From SZUA-22 sp963751695 (GTDB taxonomy: Bacteria > Bacteroidota > Ignavibacteria > Ignavibacteriales > Melioribacteraceae), in the NCBI GenBank assembly GCA_963751695.1, contig CAVVVP010000003.1, positions 124,001 to 188,000 of the forward strand: DNA of 64,000 nt, given 5' to 3'. The notes beneath the pieces are model-generated. The model was not told where the DNA came from and ran no database searches. It saw only the letters and a list, made by a program, of their open reading frames with translations. Position numbers and translations under genes: made by a program. This document shows, piece after piece, positions 1 through 8,840 of the stretch (its first letter is position 1; the number at the start of each line of letters is the position of its first letter).

Positions 1-596
1 AGTATCAGCATATTTATCACACTGCCAATTCGATGTCCAAGCGAATAAATTCCAACGCTGGAATCGCCCAAAAAGAATTTTATGATAAATCTATCACCAA
101 GAGTAAGGATGAACGTAAAGACTATTGAAAACACAAGAGGTGCTCCATACTTTATCATCCCAGAAAATGCTGGCCAATTAAATTTGGCAATTGAGTTTTT
201 TACAGTAACCGGAATTGTGACAAGAATCACAAATAAGTGGCCAATAAGCTCACTTATAATTATTCCCTCCACACCAATTTCTTGATGAGCTACAAAATAA
301 ACGTTACATAGAACAATCAAGGTAAATTTTAATGTTGTTACTATGACATAAAAACCAGATTGTTCCTTAAGTCTAATTAAACTCAGTGGTACGTTGTTTA
401 TAATTCCTGCAGAAACTGCAAGGAATAAAAATGTAAAGTAGCTTGTATAATCAACTGTGTAGAAAAGTTCAATGGAGAATAATTCACTCATGGGGAGTAA
501 AATTATGCTGAGAGTCACAGCAATAATAATGGTAGCAATGAGAGTAGTAAATACAATGGATTTTTGTTTAAAAGATCTTTTTCTGGTGCTGCCCAT
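1..596 (-). CDS. Wzx-like polysaccharide flippase, C-terminal part in the -1 frame (partial, runs off window)
   Basis: This is the continuation of the flippase whose N-terminal part lies at 515-802. From about position 565 downwards, the minus strand in the -1 frame stays open to the window edge. It encodes hydrophobic, multi-membrane-segment sequence typical of the MATE/Wzx polysaccharide exporter superfamily, with pieces such as KSIVFTTLIATIIIA and later LTLGDRFIIKFFLGDSS. The last of these resembles the loop after the central helices of Wzx/RfbX-like proteins. The only in-frame ATG is at 596, inside the upstream fragment, so it is unlikely to be a real start. The gene is the last one visible in a glycosyltransferase operon and would flip the lipid-linked glycan across the inner membrane. 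The stop codon lies outside the window. Membership is inferred from membrane topology and context, not from a search. Confidence 0.72.
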   Translation of the reverse strand, partial: MGSTRKRSFKQKSIVFTTLIATIIIAVTLSIILLPMSELFSIELFYTVDYTSYFTFLFLAVSAGIINNVPLSLIRLKEQSGFYVIVTTLKFTLIVLCNVYFVAHQEIGVEGIIISELIGHLFVILVTIPVTVKNSIAKFNWPAFSGMIKYGAPLVFSIVFTFILTLGDRFIIKFFLGDSSVGIYSLGHRIGSVINMLI

Positions 597-802
597 CGCA
601 TCATTGCTGTTGGAAGGCTAAGTCCAAATACCCCAATTAAAATTTGAGCAATCGCTTGGAGAATTGCCAGGACTCCATATTCTTCGGTAGACAAATGAGT
701 AGTGTAGAGCGGTAGAAGTATAAAGCCTACAAGTTTTGTAGAAATATTACCTAGGCTGTAAACAGCTGTATGCTTAACCGTTTTTTTAATGTCGGCAAAC
801 AC
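515..802 (-). CDS. Wzx-like polysaccharide flippase, N-terminal part (frame broken)
   Basis: This encodes the first ~95 residues of a lipid-linked oligosaccharide flippase. The start KKTVKHTAVYSLGNISTKLV followed by LLPLYTTHLSTEEYG is the usual first transmembrane helix and loop of Wzx-type exporters. The frame ends at 515 after only a few hydrophobic residues, whereas the family is about 450-500 residues long, and the rest continues in the -1 frame down to base 1. I choose the GTG at 802. It overlaps the methyltransferase stop by one base (TAGTG) and has GGAG eight bases upstream (811-814). A TTG at 826 is the alternative start. The break coincides with a TTTAAAC heptamer in slippery phase. 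It may be a programmed frameshift, a real mutation or a one-base sequence error in the adjacent A run. Confidence 0.75.
   Translation of the reverse strand: MFADIKKTVKHTAVYSLGNISTKLVGFILLPLYTTHLSTEEYGVLAILQAIAQILIGVFGLSLPTAMMRWAAPEKDLLNKNPLYLLLSLLPLLLL
566..572 (-). other. TTTAAAC slippery heptamer at the flippase frame break
   Basis: On the minus strand the codons read CTT TTA AAC AAA AAT, so TTTAAAC sits exactly in the X XXY YYZ phase of a -1 slippery site. The slipped frame continues CAA AAA TCC ATT and stays open as flippase sequence. The zero frame terminates about 16 codons later. An A5 run directly after it is an equally simple place for a one-base deletion. The heptamer is visible in the sequence; its function is inferred. 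Confidence 0.4.
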
Positions 803-1575
803 TATGCTTTCTCCAGGAGTATACAAAGCTGATATGGTCTCTTCTTCGAAATGACAATATTAATCATATCTAAACCATAGGCAACTATGTTAAACTTATA
901 AGGGATCTTAAAATTGTTATCACAATTTGGACACATCGTTTCTCTTTTTTGATTAGGTGTCCAGAAACTAGGAATCCAAGCAGTGGCAGGTGTAAACTTA
1001 TGTTTAATTTTGCTAAGTGCCCTGCTATAATCGCGTATTTCTAACCCGTATTCAAATTTTGTTACAATCTTATAATTTTCAAATAATCTGTTTATGTTTT
1101 TTGAATTTAAAGTTCTTAAGTGGTATGACTTATTAAATTTGAATTTGCACTTTGGACATTGAACAAGTTGCTTCTCAATATTCTCATTGTTTGGAAACGT
1201 CAGATATATATATTTTTTGCTTACTCTTTTCATTTCTTCGATAGCTTTGGTAAATATCGCCTCTGGTAGGTGTTCTATCATTTCGCTACTGAATACAAGA
1301 TCTATGGAGTTAGATTTAATTGGCAAATAATCTGCAGAAGCTTGAGCTTTATTAGTTTTTACATATTTTAACGCGTTGAAGCTTCTATCAAATGCAGTGG
1401 TTCTAAAAACTTTATTTATTTCATTAGATATTGTCCCATCACCACAACCAACATCTGCAACTGAGTTTACATTTGATGGAATTGATTTCACAATAAGTTC
1501 GATCTTATCCATTATTTTTTGATCAAGTTGTGCCTCATCCCAATCAAATTTTTCGTAGTACTCTCTGCTATCCAT
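802..1575 (-). CDS. class I SAM-dependent methyltransferase with two CxxC knuckles
   Basis: The 257-residue protein has a Methyltransf_11-type Rossmann fold. Motif I VADVGCGDG at residues 39-47 binds SAM, and SSEMIEHLP near residue 100 is the typical post-strand-4 segment. C-terminal to the core are two knuckles, CPKC (140-143) and CPNC (215-218), that could together bind one zinc ion. The gene overlaps the upstream glycosyltransferase by 8 bases and the downstream flippase by one base, so it is translationally coupled inside the polysaccharide operon. It probably methylates a glycan or its lipid carrier. The substrate cannot be told from the sequence, and the paired Cys motifs are unusual for simple sugar methyltransferases. 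Confidence 0.8.
   Translation of the reverse strand: MDSREYYEKFDWDEAQLDQKIMDKIELIVKSIPSNVNSVADVGCGDGTISNEINKVFRTTAFDRSFNALKYVKTNKAQASADYLPIKSNSIDLVFSSEMIEHLPEAIFTKAIEEMKRVSKKYIYLTFPNNENIEKQLVQCPKCKFKFNKSYHLRTLNSKNINRLFENYKIVTKFEYGLEIRDYSRALSKIKHKFTPATAWIPSFWTPNQKRETMCPNCDNNFKIPYKFNIVAYGLDMINIVISKKRPYQLCILLEKA
811..814 (-). promoter_or_regulatory. ribosome binding site deciding the GTG start of the flippase
   Basis: GGAG on the minus strand lies eight bases before the GTG at 802. No comparable motif sits at good spacing before the TTG at 826, so this favours the downstream GTG start and stop-start coupling with the methyltransferase gene. Confidence 0.45.
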
Positions 1576-2779
1576 CAGTATTTAAGAGTCCTATTTTATT
1601 GCTATAAACCTTATTTAATTCTTTAGCAGCAATTTCCCAATTATATTTAGAAATCACAGCTTCCTTACCTTTTTTCCCCATCTCTTTCATCAGGTAAGAT
1701 GCATTATAAAGTGAAATAATTTTTTCAGAGAGATCAATTTCGTTGTCGGAGTCATAAATTAATCCAGCATTTGTTTCATTAATTATTCGAACTAATGGAT
1801 TACAATTGGACACTATAACTGGTTTTTCAAAAAACATATATTGAAAAAGCTTATGTGGGATTGTATTATCCGTATGTTCAGTTTTTAAGTGAGGAATTAG
1901 ACATATATCACTTCCTTTAATGTAAGATGGAAGAAGTTCATGAGGCCGCCATCCCTCAAATGAAATATAATTTTCAGCATGCAATTTTTGGGCTAGTAGG
2001 AGTAGTGAATCGAAGTTACTTCCTGAACCAACCATAACAATCTTTAAATTTTCAATTCTTTTAATAAGCAATGGAATTGATTTGATAACTGATTCTAATC
2101 CTCGGTGAGTATCAAATCCTCCAACATATGTTACTGTAAAACTTTCTTTGAATTTATGAACAGTATTTTCATCTAATGGAAGTGAAAGAAATTTTTCCAT
2201 ATTTAAATAATTTGGAACTACTGTAATTCGCTCTTCTTGAACACCAATGCTTATATAGCGATCGACCGCTTCTTCGATTACTGTTATTACTTGATTAGCT
2301 TTCTGAGTCCACTCCAATTCGCTCTGTTTCCATTTCTTTTTAGAGATTAAAATATTGCCCGGAAAAGTATTTGCAAATCGATAATGATTTAATGCATGAA
2401 CAAAGTTTTCATGCAAATCAGCCACAACGGGCAAATTAAATTTCTTATTTGAACGATAAACACTATTTAGCATCCACAGATCATGAACATGTAGCACTTC
2501 TATCTTTTTTTCAACTATGAATTTTTTAATTTGGATTGACCAGAAGATGGGATAAAGATTGAAGATCGTATTATTTAATCCGACGAGTTTCTTTTTAACG
2601 AATTTACTGATGCTGATCCTAATAATTTCAGCACCGTAAAAATGTTCGAAACTGTTTCTTGCACCAAAATTCAAACAAAGAACAAAAACTTGGTGTCCAG
2701 CACTTTGTAAAGCTATTACTTCATTCTCAACTCTGAGATCTCCAGAAAACTCATTATCTAAGATCATTCCTATTCGCAT
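1568..2779 (-). CDS. GT4-family glycosyltransferase
   Basis: This 403-residue, soluble GT-B fold enzyme transfers a sugar from a nucleotide-activated donor to a lipid-linked glycan at the inner leaflet. The N-terminal domain begins MRIGMILDNEFSGDLRVENE, a Gly-rich acceptor-side loop. The C-terminal donor domain contains VTYVGGFDTHRGLESVI, then the GT4 signature region HKLFQYMFFEKPVIVSN, where the usual EX7E pattern is present in modified form. The length is normal for GT4. It starts 22 bases after the YfhO-like gene ends and overlaps the methyltransferase by 8 bases. Donor and acceptor specificity cannot be assigned. Confidence 0.85.
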   Translation of the reverse strand: MRIGMILDNEFSGDLRVENEVIALQSAGHQVFVLCLNFGARNSFEHFYGAEIIRISISKFVKKKLVGLNNTIFNLYPIFWSIQIKKFIVEKKIEVLHVHDLWMLNSVYRSNKKFNLPVVADLHENFVHALNHYRFANTFPGNILISKKKWKQSELEWTQKANQVITVIEEAVDRYISIGVQEERITVVPNYLNMEKFLSLPLDENTVHKFKESFTVTYVGGFDTHRGLESVIKSIPLLIKRIENLKIVMVGSGSNFDSLLLLAQKLHAENYISFEGWRPHELLPSYIKGSDICLIPHLKTEHTDNTIPHKLFQYMFFEKPVIVSNCNPLVRIINETNAGLIYDSDNEIDLSEKIISLYNASYLMKEMGKKGKEAVISKYNWEIAAKELNKVYSNKIGLLNTDG

Positions 2780-2801
2780 CTATAGTACTCCAGATAATGA
2801 G

Positions 2802-5294
2802 TTATTCTGTATCAATATCGTTTCTCTTTTTTATAAAAACGAAGTAATACCCACCAAAGATTAGAAGGAGAATTATAATATTTCCTATCCAAAGAGAAGT
2901 TAGACTTGCATAATAGGTGCTTGGATGAAATTCAAATGTAAGTTTATGATTACCCTTATCAACTTCTACTCCACGTAACACATGATTTACTTGAAGAATA
3001 TCTAACTCTTTGTCATCAAGATATGCTTCCCATCCCTTAGGATAATATATCTCTGATAATACTAAAAATTGAGTTGAATCAGTTGAGACAGAAAATTCTA
3101 GTGAGTTTGGAGTCTGATCAAGTAACTCAATAGTTCCATTACCACCATACTTTTTGGTCTTTTCATCACTGACGACTAATGCTTCTGAGGAAGGATCAAA
3201 TTGTTGATCATTCATATAAAGAATAACATCCTCTCTAGTCTTAAATGTTTTTAGTTCTCTAACGAACCAAGCTTTTTGAAGTGCGTCTGGATTAGAATAC
3301 AAAACTTCCTTTCTAGATTGGTCACCAGTAACCATCTGTAATCTATCATGTTTTAATTGCGTAGGGGAAATAATATATCTCCCCCCAAGCATGTCTATCA
3401 CTTTATAATTTATCCCATCAGGAGAATTGCCACTATACAGATTGTGTGATATCATATCCTGAATCAGTTGTAACTTGATAGCACTGTATCCACTAATTAG
3501 GGGATAGAAGTAAGCATAATGATTACTAGTAAATCCTTGCCCTAAAGCAATTGCTCTTTCTGATGGATCTCCATTTGAAAGAACTTCATTTATCGGAGTT
3601 TGCTTAAAAACCGATTCCTCTAGTCTTTGAGGATTATCCAATTCTATTAATTTATGAGCTTTGTTTGAAATAGTAAAAATCTCTGAAACTGAGATTATTA
3701 ATATCAGAATTATAAATGCCTCAAGTTTGATTTTCTTCATAATAAAAGCTCCAGTCACAACCGAAGCAAGCACAAGAAACAGTAAAAGTTTCTGAGTATC
3801 AGCAATAAGAAATTCTTGTCGAATATATTTTATCATATTCATCGTATTTGCATCATATCTACCAGCCTCAGAGGGAATTGTATAAGAGAAAGAATCGCTG
3901 AATAGGAGAATACTAACCGTAACGACAAAAGCCGCACCAAAAATCGAGGATATCCATTTAATGTCTTTAAGTGAATATTCTTGAATGATTCCTCTCAAAC
4001 CATATGCTGATAAAATTAGAATCATAATAAATGTGATATTGATAAGCATCGCAGGTGCGCGAAACTTTGAGAAATATGGTAGATAGTAGAAGAACAGTTT
4101 ATACAGTTCGGGTAAATGTCTTCCGAAACTTAGGAAAACTGAAAATACAATAAAGATTGCTAGAGAAATAACAAATTTATCCTTTCTGTAATAGACAAAA
4201 CCTATTATTGCAAAAAGAAATAAAACCATGCCCATTGTTGCATAATTTCCATTAAATGGTTTATCACCCCAATAACCAGGAACTCGTTGATTTTTAAGGT
4301 GAGGATATTTATCACCATCATAATTTTCCCCCTGCAGACCCCCATTATATCGTGGGATAAAAAAGCTCATTAATTCTCTTGGTGAAAAAGACCATTGTGT
4401 GGCATATTCAAAACTCACGCCACCTCCTTCAACTGCTGAATTAGCCTCGGTTCCTATTTGAACTGGATTTCCACCACGAGTAGAATATTTTGCATATTCA
4501 TTTGTTGTAAACAAAGGCTGGGCAGTAGTCATAAATGTAAGAATTAGCGCAATGACAAATTTTAACAGAAGTGCCCCTGTTTCTTTAAATTTCTTTTCAA
4601 CCAACATCATTATTGTTGGATAGATATAAAGTGCAAAGAGCACAAGTATTCCGTAAAATACTATCTGAAAATGGTGAGTTCTTACAAGCCATGCAAAATT
4701 AAATGCAAATAGACCAACAGCAAGCCAGTTCTTTTTGTCAAAAAGATAACTAAAACTGAGAAACACCCAGGGGAGCGTCATAATCGCTCGTAGCTTAGAG
4801 TTGTGTCCATCACTAATCTGGGCTTGCCAATCTGGAAGCAAGACAAAAGCTATGCCCACAATGACCGCAATATACCAAGGAATATTTTTGTATCTAAGGA
4901 AAAAGAATATCCCAATTCCACCTAAAAGCAAATACCAAAATACCCAGTAAGATACTTGATCCAAATATTGGAGAAGAGAATCAATGTGAATAAGCTTTGG
5001 GGTCAGCCTCGAGTATATTGGCTCCCCACCAAATATTGAAGGATTCCACAAAACAGTCTCGCCACTTTCTTTAGACCATTCCACCCAACGATGTGTCTGA
5101 CCGATTGAACCAACTGAGTCAACACCCATAGGTCTTACTTCATCAAGCATCCATGGCAGAAAATAATAAAGAAGTGGAATTAGAATTAAAATAACTGAAA
5201 TGATTATAGATTGTTTTTTAGTAACTGACTCCAACTTGCTTGGTGTTTCAGAAATCTTTGTTGGTTTTAACTTTTGCTTTTTTGACTTGCTCAT
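2802..5294 (-). CDS. YfhO-family integral membrane protein (putative GT-C type transferase)
   Basis: This is an 830-residue polytopic protein. A Lys-rich cytoplasmic start is followed by a first transmembrane helix, then a large extracytoplasmic loop after LDEVRPMGVDSVG. About a dozen hydrophobic segments follow, then a C-terminal globular domain closing with a final helix near residue 800. The segment SEIYYPKGWEAYLDD is the recognisable YfhO C-terminal signature. YfhO proteins resemble GT-C glycosyltransferases that use polyprenyl-phosphate sugars, and in Firmicutes they decorate teichoic acids. In this polysaccharide operon a role in adding side sugars on the outer face of the inner membrane is a reasonable inference. 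The acidic motif in the first loop (DEVRP) fits GT-C catalytic placement but is not proof. Confidence 0.82.
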   Translation of the reverse strand: MSKSKKQKLKPTKISETPSKLESVTKKQSIIISVILILIPLLYYFLPWMLDEVRPMGVDSVGSIGQTHRWVEWSKESGETVLWNPSIFGGEPIYSRLTPKLIHIDSLLQYLDQVSYWVFWYLLLGGIGIFFFLRYKNIPWYIAVIVGIAFVLLPDWQAQISDGHNSKLRAIMTLPWVFLSFSYLFDKKNWLAVGLFAFNFAWLVRTHHFQIVFYGILVLFALYIYPTIMMLVEKKFKETGALLLKFVIALILTFMTTAQPLFTTNEYAKYSTRGGNPVQIGTEANSAVEGGGVSFEYATQWSFSPRELMSFFIPRYNGGLQGENYDGDKYPHLKNQRVPGYWGDKPFNGNYATMGMVLFLFAIIGFVYYRKDKFVISLAIFIVFSVFLSFGRHLPELYKLFFYYLPYFSKFRAPAMLINITFIMILILSAYGLRGIIQEYSLKDIKWISSIFGAAFVVTVSILLFSDSFSYTIPSEAGRYDANTMNMIKYIRQEFLIADTQKLLLFLVLASVVTGAFIMKKIKLEAFIILILIISVSEIFTISNKAHKLIELDNPQRLEESVFKQTPINEVLSNGDPSERAIALGQGFTSNHYAYFYPLISGYSAIKLQLIQDMISHNLYSGNSPDGINYKVIDMLGGRYIISPTQLKHDRLQMVTGDQSRKEVLYSNPDALQKAWFVRELKTFKTREDVILYMNDQQFDPSSEALVVSDEKTKKYGGNGTIELLDQTPNSLEFSVSTDSTQFLVLSEIYYPKGWEAYLDDKELDILQVNHVLRGVEVDKGNHKLTFEFHPSTYYASLTSLWIGNIIILLLIFGGYYFVFIKKRNDIDTE

Positions 5295-5325
5295 AGTATA
5301 TATATTAAATATTTTAATTTTGAAT

Positions 5326-6372
5326 TTAGTAATTCATCAAAGCATTAACAATTTTCTCTCCAGCTCTACCATCACCGTAATAACTTCCTTGCTCTCCGAA
5401 TGTATCAACCAATGATTTCTCAATGATTAAATCTTTATTGGTACCGACTATAAAATTCCAGTTCCCATTAAGTGTTTCTATCCATTCTGTTTCATCCCTT
5501 AGAGTAATGCATGGTTTCTTTAGAAAGTACGCTTCTTTTTGTAATCCGCCACTATCTGTAAATGCTTTTTTAGAATTCTTTAATAAAAGAATAATTTCAA
5601 GATAACTGACAGGATCTATAATCTTGACATTATCGTTGTATTTAATCTCGTTTAACTTAGTTTTTGTTCGAGGATGAAGAGGCAAAACAACTGGAATATC
5701 TAATTCTGAAAAAGCACTGAAAATATTTTGCAATCGATTTTTATCGTCTGTATTTTCGGCACGATGAACTGTAGCCAAATGAAATTCTTTCTCATCAACT
5801 AATTCAGAAAGTGAACATTTATCTTCTGCCATTTGCTGATAAAATAGAATTGAATCGAACATGACATCGCCAACAAATTTTGAACTTTCCGCAAGTCCTT
5901 CATTCTCGAGTAAATGCATCGCATTTTGAGAAGGAACAAGAAGCAAATCGGAAATACGATCAGTAGTTATCCGATTTATCTCTTCGGGCATAAATCTGTT
6001 GAAACTTCTTAATCCGGCTTCTACATGTGCAATTTTTATATGAAGTTTTGCTGCCGCTAGCGCTCCCGCAATTGTGGAATTTGTGTCGCCATAGACGAGG
6101 ATCCAATCCGGTTTTTCGGAAAGCAATACATCTTCAATTTTGATTAACATTTCGCCGGTTTGTTTTGCGTGTGTTCCTGAACCAACCTCCAAATTGTAGC
6201 TAGGCTTTGGAATTTCAAGTTCATCAAAAAAAATTTTAGACATATTTTCATCATAGTGCTGACCAGTATGTACAAGCACATCTTCTATCTCTGTTTTATT
6301 CATAAACTCTTTGCTTACGACTGCAGCTTTGATGAACTGAGGTCTGGCCCCAATTATGGATACAATTTTCAT
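5326..6372 (-). CDS. wecB: UDP-N-acetylglucosamine 2-epimerase, non-hydrolysing
   Basis: The enzyme interconverts UDP-GlcNAc and UDP-ManNAc in the cytoplasm, supplying ManNAc-type sugars for surface glycans. The 348-residue length is close to the family norm. Characteristic motifs are GARPQFIKA (8-16), HTGQHYDENM (35-44), GDTNST (95-100), HVEAGLRS (116-123), MPEEINR (128-134) and, near the C-terminus, DSGGLQKEA, part of the UDP-binding site. The start overlaps the stop of the upstream GT4 gene by four bases (ATGA type), so the two are coupled. This is the only sugar-nucleotide gene in this operon, which suggests the glycan contains a ManNAc derivative, although no wecC-like dehydrogenase is visible here. 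Confidence 0.95.
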   Translation of the reverse strand: MKIVSIIGARPQFIKAAVVSKEFMNKTEIEDVLVHTGQHYDENMSKIFFDELEIPKPSYNLEVGSGTHAKQTGEMLIKIEDVLLSEKPDWILVYGDTNSTIAGALAAAKLHIKIAHVEAGLRSFNRFMPEEINRITTDRISDLLLVPSQNAMHLLENEGLAESSKFVGDVMFDSILFYQQMAEDKCSLSELVDEKEFHLATVHRAENTDDKNRLQNIFSAFSELDIPVVLPLHPRTKTKLNEIKYNDNVKIIDPVSYLEIILLLKNSKKAFTDSGGLQKEAYFLKKPCITLRDETEWIETLNGNWNFIVGTNKDLIIEKSLVDTFGEQGSYYGDGRAGEKIVNALMNY

Positions 6373-7661
6373 AAAGTGATTTCGTCAAATAGTTTTTTTA
6401 GATTTTTTGCAAGATTTACACGTGAATAAACATATGAATTAAATTTATAGTTGGATTTTCCTTCTCCCCATTCTTTATACATTTTCTTTAAAACTTCGTA
6501 AGCCCTATCTATGTCATCGTAATCTACCATGGTACCACAATTTGTTTCTTGAATAATATTTGCCGCATCCCCATCCGTTGGCCCAATTGCAAAAATCGGT
6601 TTACGGCAGCCCATGTACTCAAATATTTTCCCTGTTAAAAATCCTTTATTATTGGGTACGTTGTCAATTACAAGAAGAAGTAGATCAGAGGTTTGAAGTA
6701 TTTTCGTTGATTCTTTATGAGGAACGAAGTTTTTGATTGATACAAATTCAGAAAGATTATTATTGCTAATCTCATCATTAAACTCTTTACAGAATTTCCC
6801 AGCAAAGTTTAACTTAATGTTTTTAATATCATCTTCAAATACTAATCTATTTAATGCATGGAGAAGCGGATAAGGCACACGATCCTTTGACATGGCACCA
6901 GTATAAGCAATTGTAAAGCTTTCGTTTTTCTTTCTATCCAATTGGTCAAAATCAGATTCATCATATCCATTTGGAATTATTTCAATCCTTGCATTTTTTG
7001 ACTTAGTTCTAAATAGCTCTGACATGTTCTTGCTAATTGTGACAATTGCATCAGCATCTTTAATTACTTTGTTCTCCCAAAAAGCATCAATTTTTTTTGT
7101 AATTATACTTCTTTTAACATTTTGATAGTATACAATATCCAACCAAGGGTCTCTAAAATCTGCAATCCATTTAACTCCAGTTTGTTTTGCAAGTTTTCTT
7201 CCTATCAATGCGGACGTCTGGGGTGGTGAGGTTGAAAAGATCAGCTCAATATTTTCTTGTCGGATTATTTCTATTCCTTTCTTGACCGCATAACTTTTCC
7301 AACCTACTTTGGCATCTGGGATGAAGAGATTCAGTCTGATCCACTTAGCAATTTTGTTTTTTATTGATGAATCATTGTCATTCAATAGTATATCGCCTGG
7401 AATTTTTTCATCATTTTTTTTACCAGTAATTTTCTTATACAAATTGAATGGTTCAAGTGAATTGGTTTTATATATTTTACAGCCATTTGGGATGTCATTA
7501 AGCAAAGACATATCCTCTACAGGACTATCAGAATTTTTAACAGTCAGCACCACAGGTTCCCAACCAAATTGAGGAAGATACTTAACGAATTTTAATGCTC
7601 TCTGAACGCCTGCTCCTCCAGCGGGGGGCCAATAATATGTAATAATTAAAACCTTCTTCAT
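6369..7661 (-). CDS. GT4-family glycosyltransferase (WbuB/WcaI-like)
   Basis: This 430-residue GT-B enzyme begins with a YYWPPAGGAGVQRALKFVKYL acceptor-domain start that is typical of long GT4 members acting on cell-surface glycans. The donor domain has FTIAYTGAMSKDR, and the sugar-nucleotide loop is LTGKIFEYMGCRKPIFAIG. An insertion of roughly 60 residues after the first strand-helix unit is common in this subgroup. The gene lies three bases after the preceding GT4 gene ends and overlaps wecB by four bases, so the three are almost certainly one transcript. It would act in the cytoplasm on an undecaprenyl-linked acceptor. The specific sugar is unknown. Confidence 0.85.
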   Translation of the reverse strand: MKKVLIITYYWPPAGGAGVQRALKFVKYLPQFGWEPVVLTVKNSDSPVEDMSLLNDIPNGCKIYKTNSLEPFNLYKKITGKKNDEKIPGDILLNDNDSSIKNKIAKWIRLNLFIPDAKVGWKSYAVKKGIEIIRQENIELIFSTSPPQTSALIGRKLAKQTGVKWIADFRDPWLDIVYYQNVKRSIITKKIDAFWENKVIKDADAIVTISKNMSELFRTKSKNARIEIIPNGYDESDFDQLDRKKNESFTIAYTGAMSKDRVPYPLLHALNRLVFEDDIKNIKLNFAGKFCKEFNDEISNNNLSEFVSIKNFVPHKESTKILQTSDLLLLVIDNVPNNKGFLTGKIFEYMGCRKPIFAIGPTDGDAANIIQETNCGTMVDYDDIDRAYEVLKKMYKEWGEGKSNYKFNSYVYSRVNLAKNLKKLFDEITL

Positions 7662-7664
7662 TAT

Positions 7665-8789
7665 CTATTCTTCTGCAAAGGTGACTAATTCATTAGCAAA
7701 ATTTTTCCATGAGTATTTTTCTTTGTCAACTCGAATATTTTCGGAAAAATCAGTTTCCCTATTCTCTTCAAAATATTTTAATATTGATTTAGCGAGTTCA
7801 GTTGGATTTTCTTTTTCCACTAAATAACCAGTCTTTCCATCAATTATTACTTCGCTTAAACCACCAACGTTCGTTGAAATCATCGGTTTTACAAAATTAT
7901 TTGCAATCTGCACAATTCCGCTTTGGGTTGCTGATTTATATGGAAGCACCACAACATCACACGCAGAGAAATAATACTTCACTTCATCTTGAGGAATAAA
8001 ATCACTGAATAAAATTATATAATTCTCAAGACCTAGGTCTATGATTCTTTGTTTGTACTTTTCTTCATTCGAATAAAATTCCCCAGCCACAAGAAGTTGA
8101 AAATCCATTTTTGATTTTAATTCTGCTACAGCTTCCAATAGCACTCCTAGCCCTTTATATTCTCTTATAAATCCGAAAAAGAGTAATGTATTTTTACTTT
8201 TTAGCTTTAGATATTCTCTGGCAGCTTTTTTAGAAACTGCCTCTCCAAAATTCGAATATATTGGGTGATATAGTGTTGCGTAATCGGCGTTTGGAATTAT
8301 ACTGAGAAGTTCTTTTTCAACGCTGTTAGAAAGTAAAATGAATTTATCGACTGATGAAAAAAAGAATTTTGTCAAAGATATATCACCTGGCTTTTTTTCA
8401 TGGGGAATTACATTATGACATATGACAACAATTTTTGTCTTTCCGTTTCTTTTTACTACTCGAGAGATAACCCCATAACAAGGAGCAAAAAATGGCATCC
8501 AATATTTTAGGATCAATAAATCGGGTTGAGCATCTCTAATTTTCTTTCCTACTCTAAACCAGTTTGTTGGATTGATAGAATCGAGTATTATACTTGTAGG
8601 AATTTTATCTGCAGAATCCTCACTCTCTAACTGTGTTTTGCCGGGAAAAAGAATTGACGGATACTGTCTTTTGAAAGTGATTACATCTACTTTAAATTGT
8701 TTCAAGAGTTCTTTATAGAGCAACCCGGCAAAATGAGCAATACCTCCTCTTAACGGATATGCCGCAGATAGTATTATTATCTTTTTCAT
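7665..8789 (-). CDS. GT4-family glycosyltransferase
   Basis: This 374-residue GT-B glycosyltransferase starts with LSAAYPLRGGIAHFAGLLY, whose RGGIA loop is the usual Gly-rich nucleotide/acceptor loop. The C-terminal half carries LLFFGFIREYKGLGVLLEA and the donor-site segment SATQSGIVQIANNFVKPMIS, where SGIVQIA replaces the classic E-rich start of the EX7E motif. That replacement is seen in a subgroup of GT4 enzymes. It is second in the operon after the GT2 gene, with a 51-base gap. It probably extends the lipid-linked oligosaccharide; donor and acceptor cannot be determined. Confidence 0.85.
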   Translation of the reverse strand: MKKIIILSAAYPLRGGIAHFAGLLYKELLKQFKVDVITFKRQYPSILFPGKTQLESEDSADKIPTSIILDSINPTNWFRVGKKIRDAQPDLLILKYWMPFFAPCYGVISRVVKRNGKTKIVVICHNVIPHEKKPGDISLTKFFFSSVDKFILLSNSVEKELLSIIPNADYATLYHPIYSNFGEAVSKKAAREYLKLKSKNTLLFFGFIREYKGLGVLLEAVAELKSKMDFQLLVAGEFYSNEEKYKQRIIDLGLENYIILFSDFIPQDEVKYYFSACDVVVLPYKSATQSGIVQIANNFVKPMISTNVGGLSEVIIDGKTGYLVEKENPTELAKSILKYFEENRETDFSENIRVDKEKYSWKNFANELVTFAEE

Positions 8790-8840
8790 TGAACTGATTT
8801 AGAATAATTGAGGAGAAACAATTTAATATTTGAATACAAA

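Noticed and set aside
5200..5415. 71-residue hydrophobic ORF on the plus strand
   Set aside because: Spans the junction of two convincing minus-strand genes and is antisense to both; treated as a shadow.
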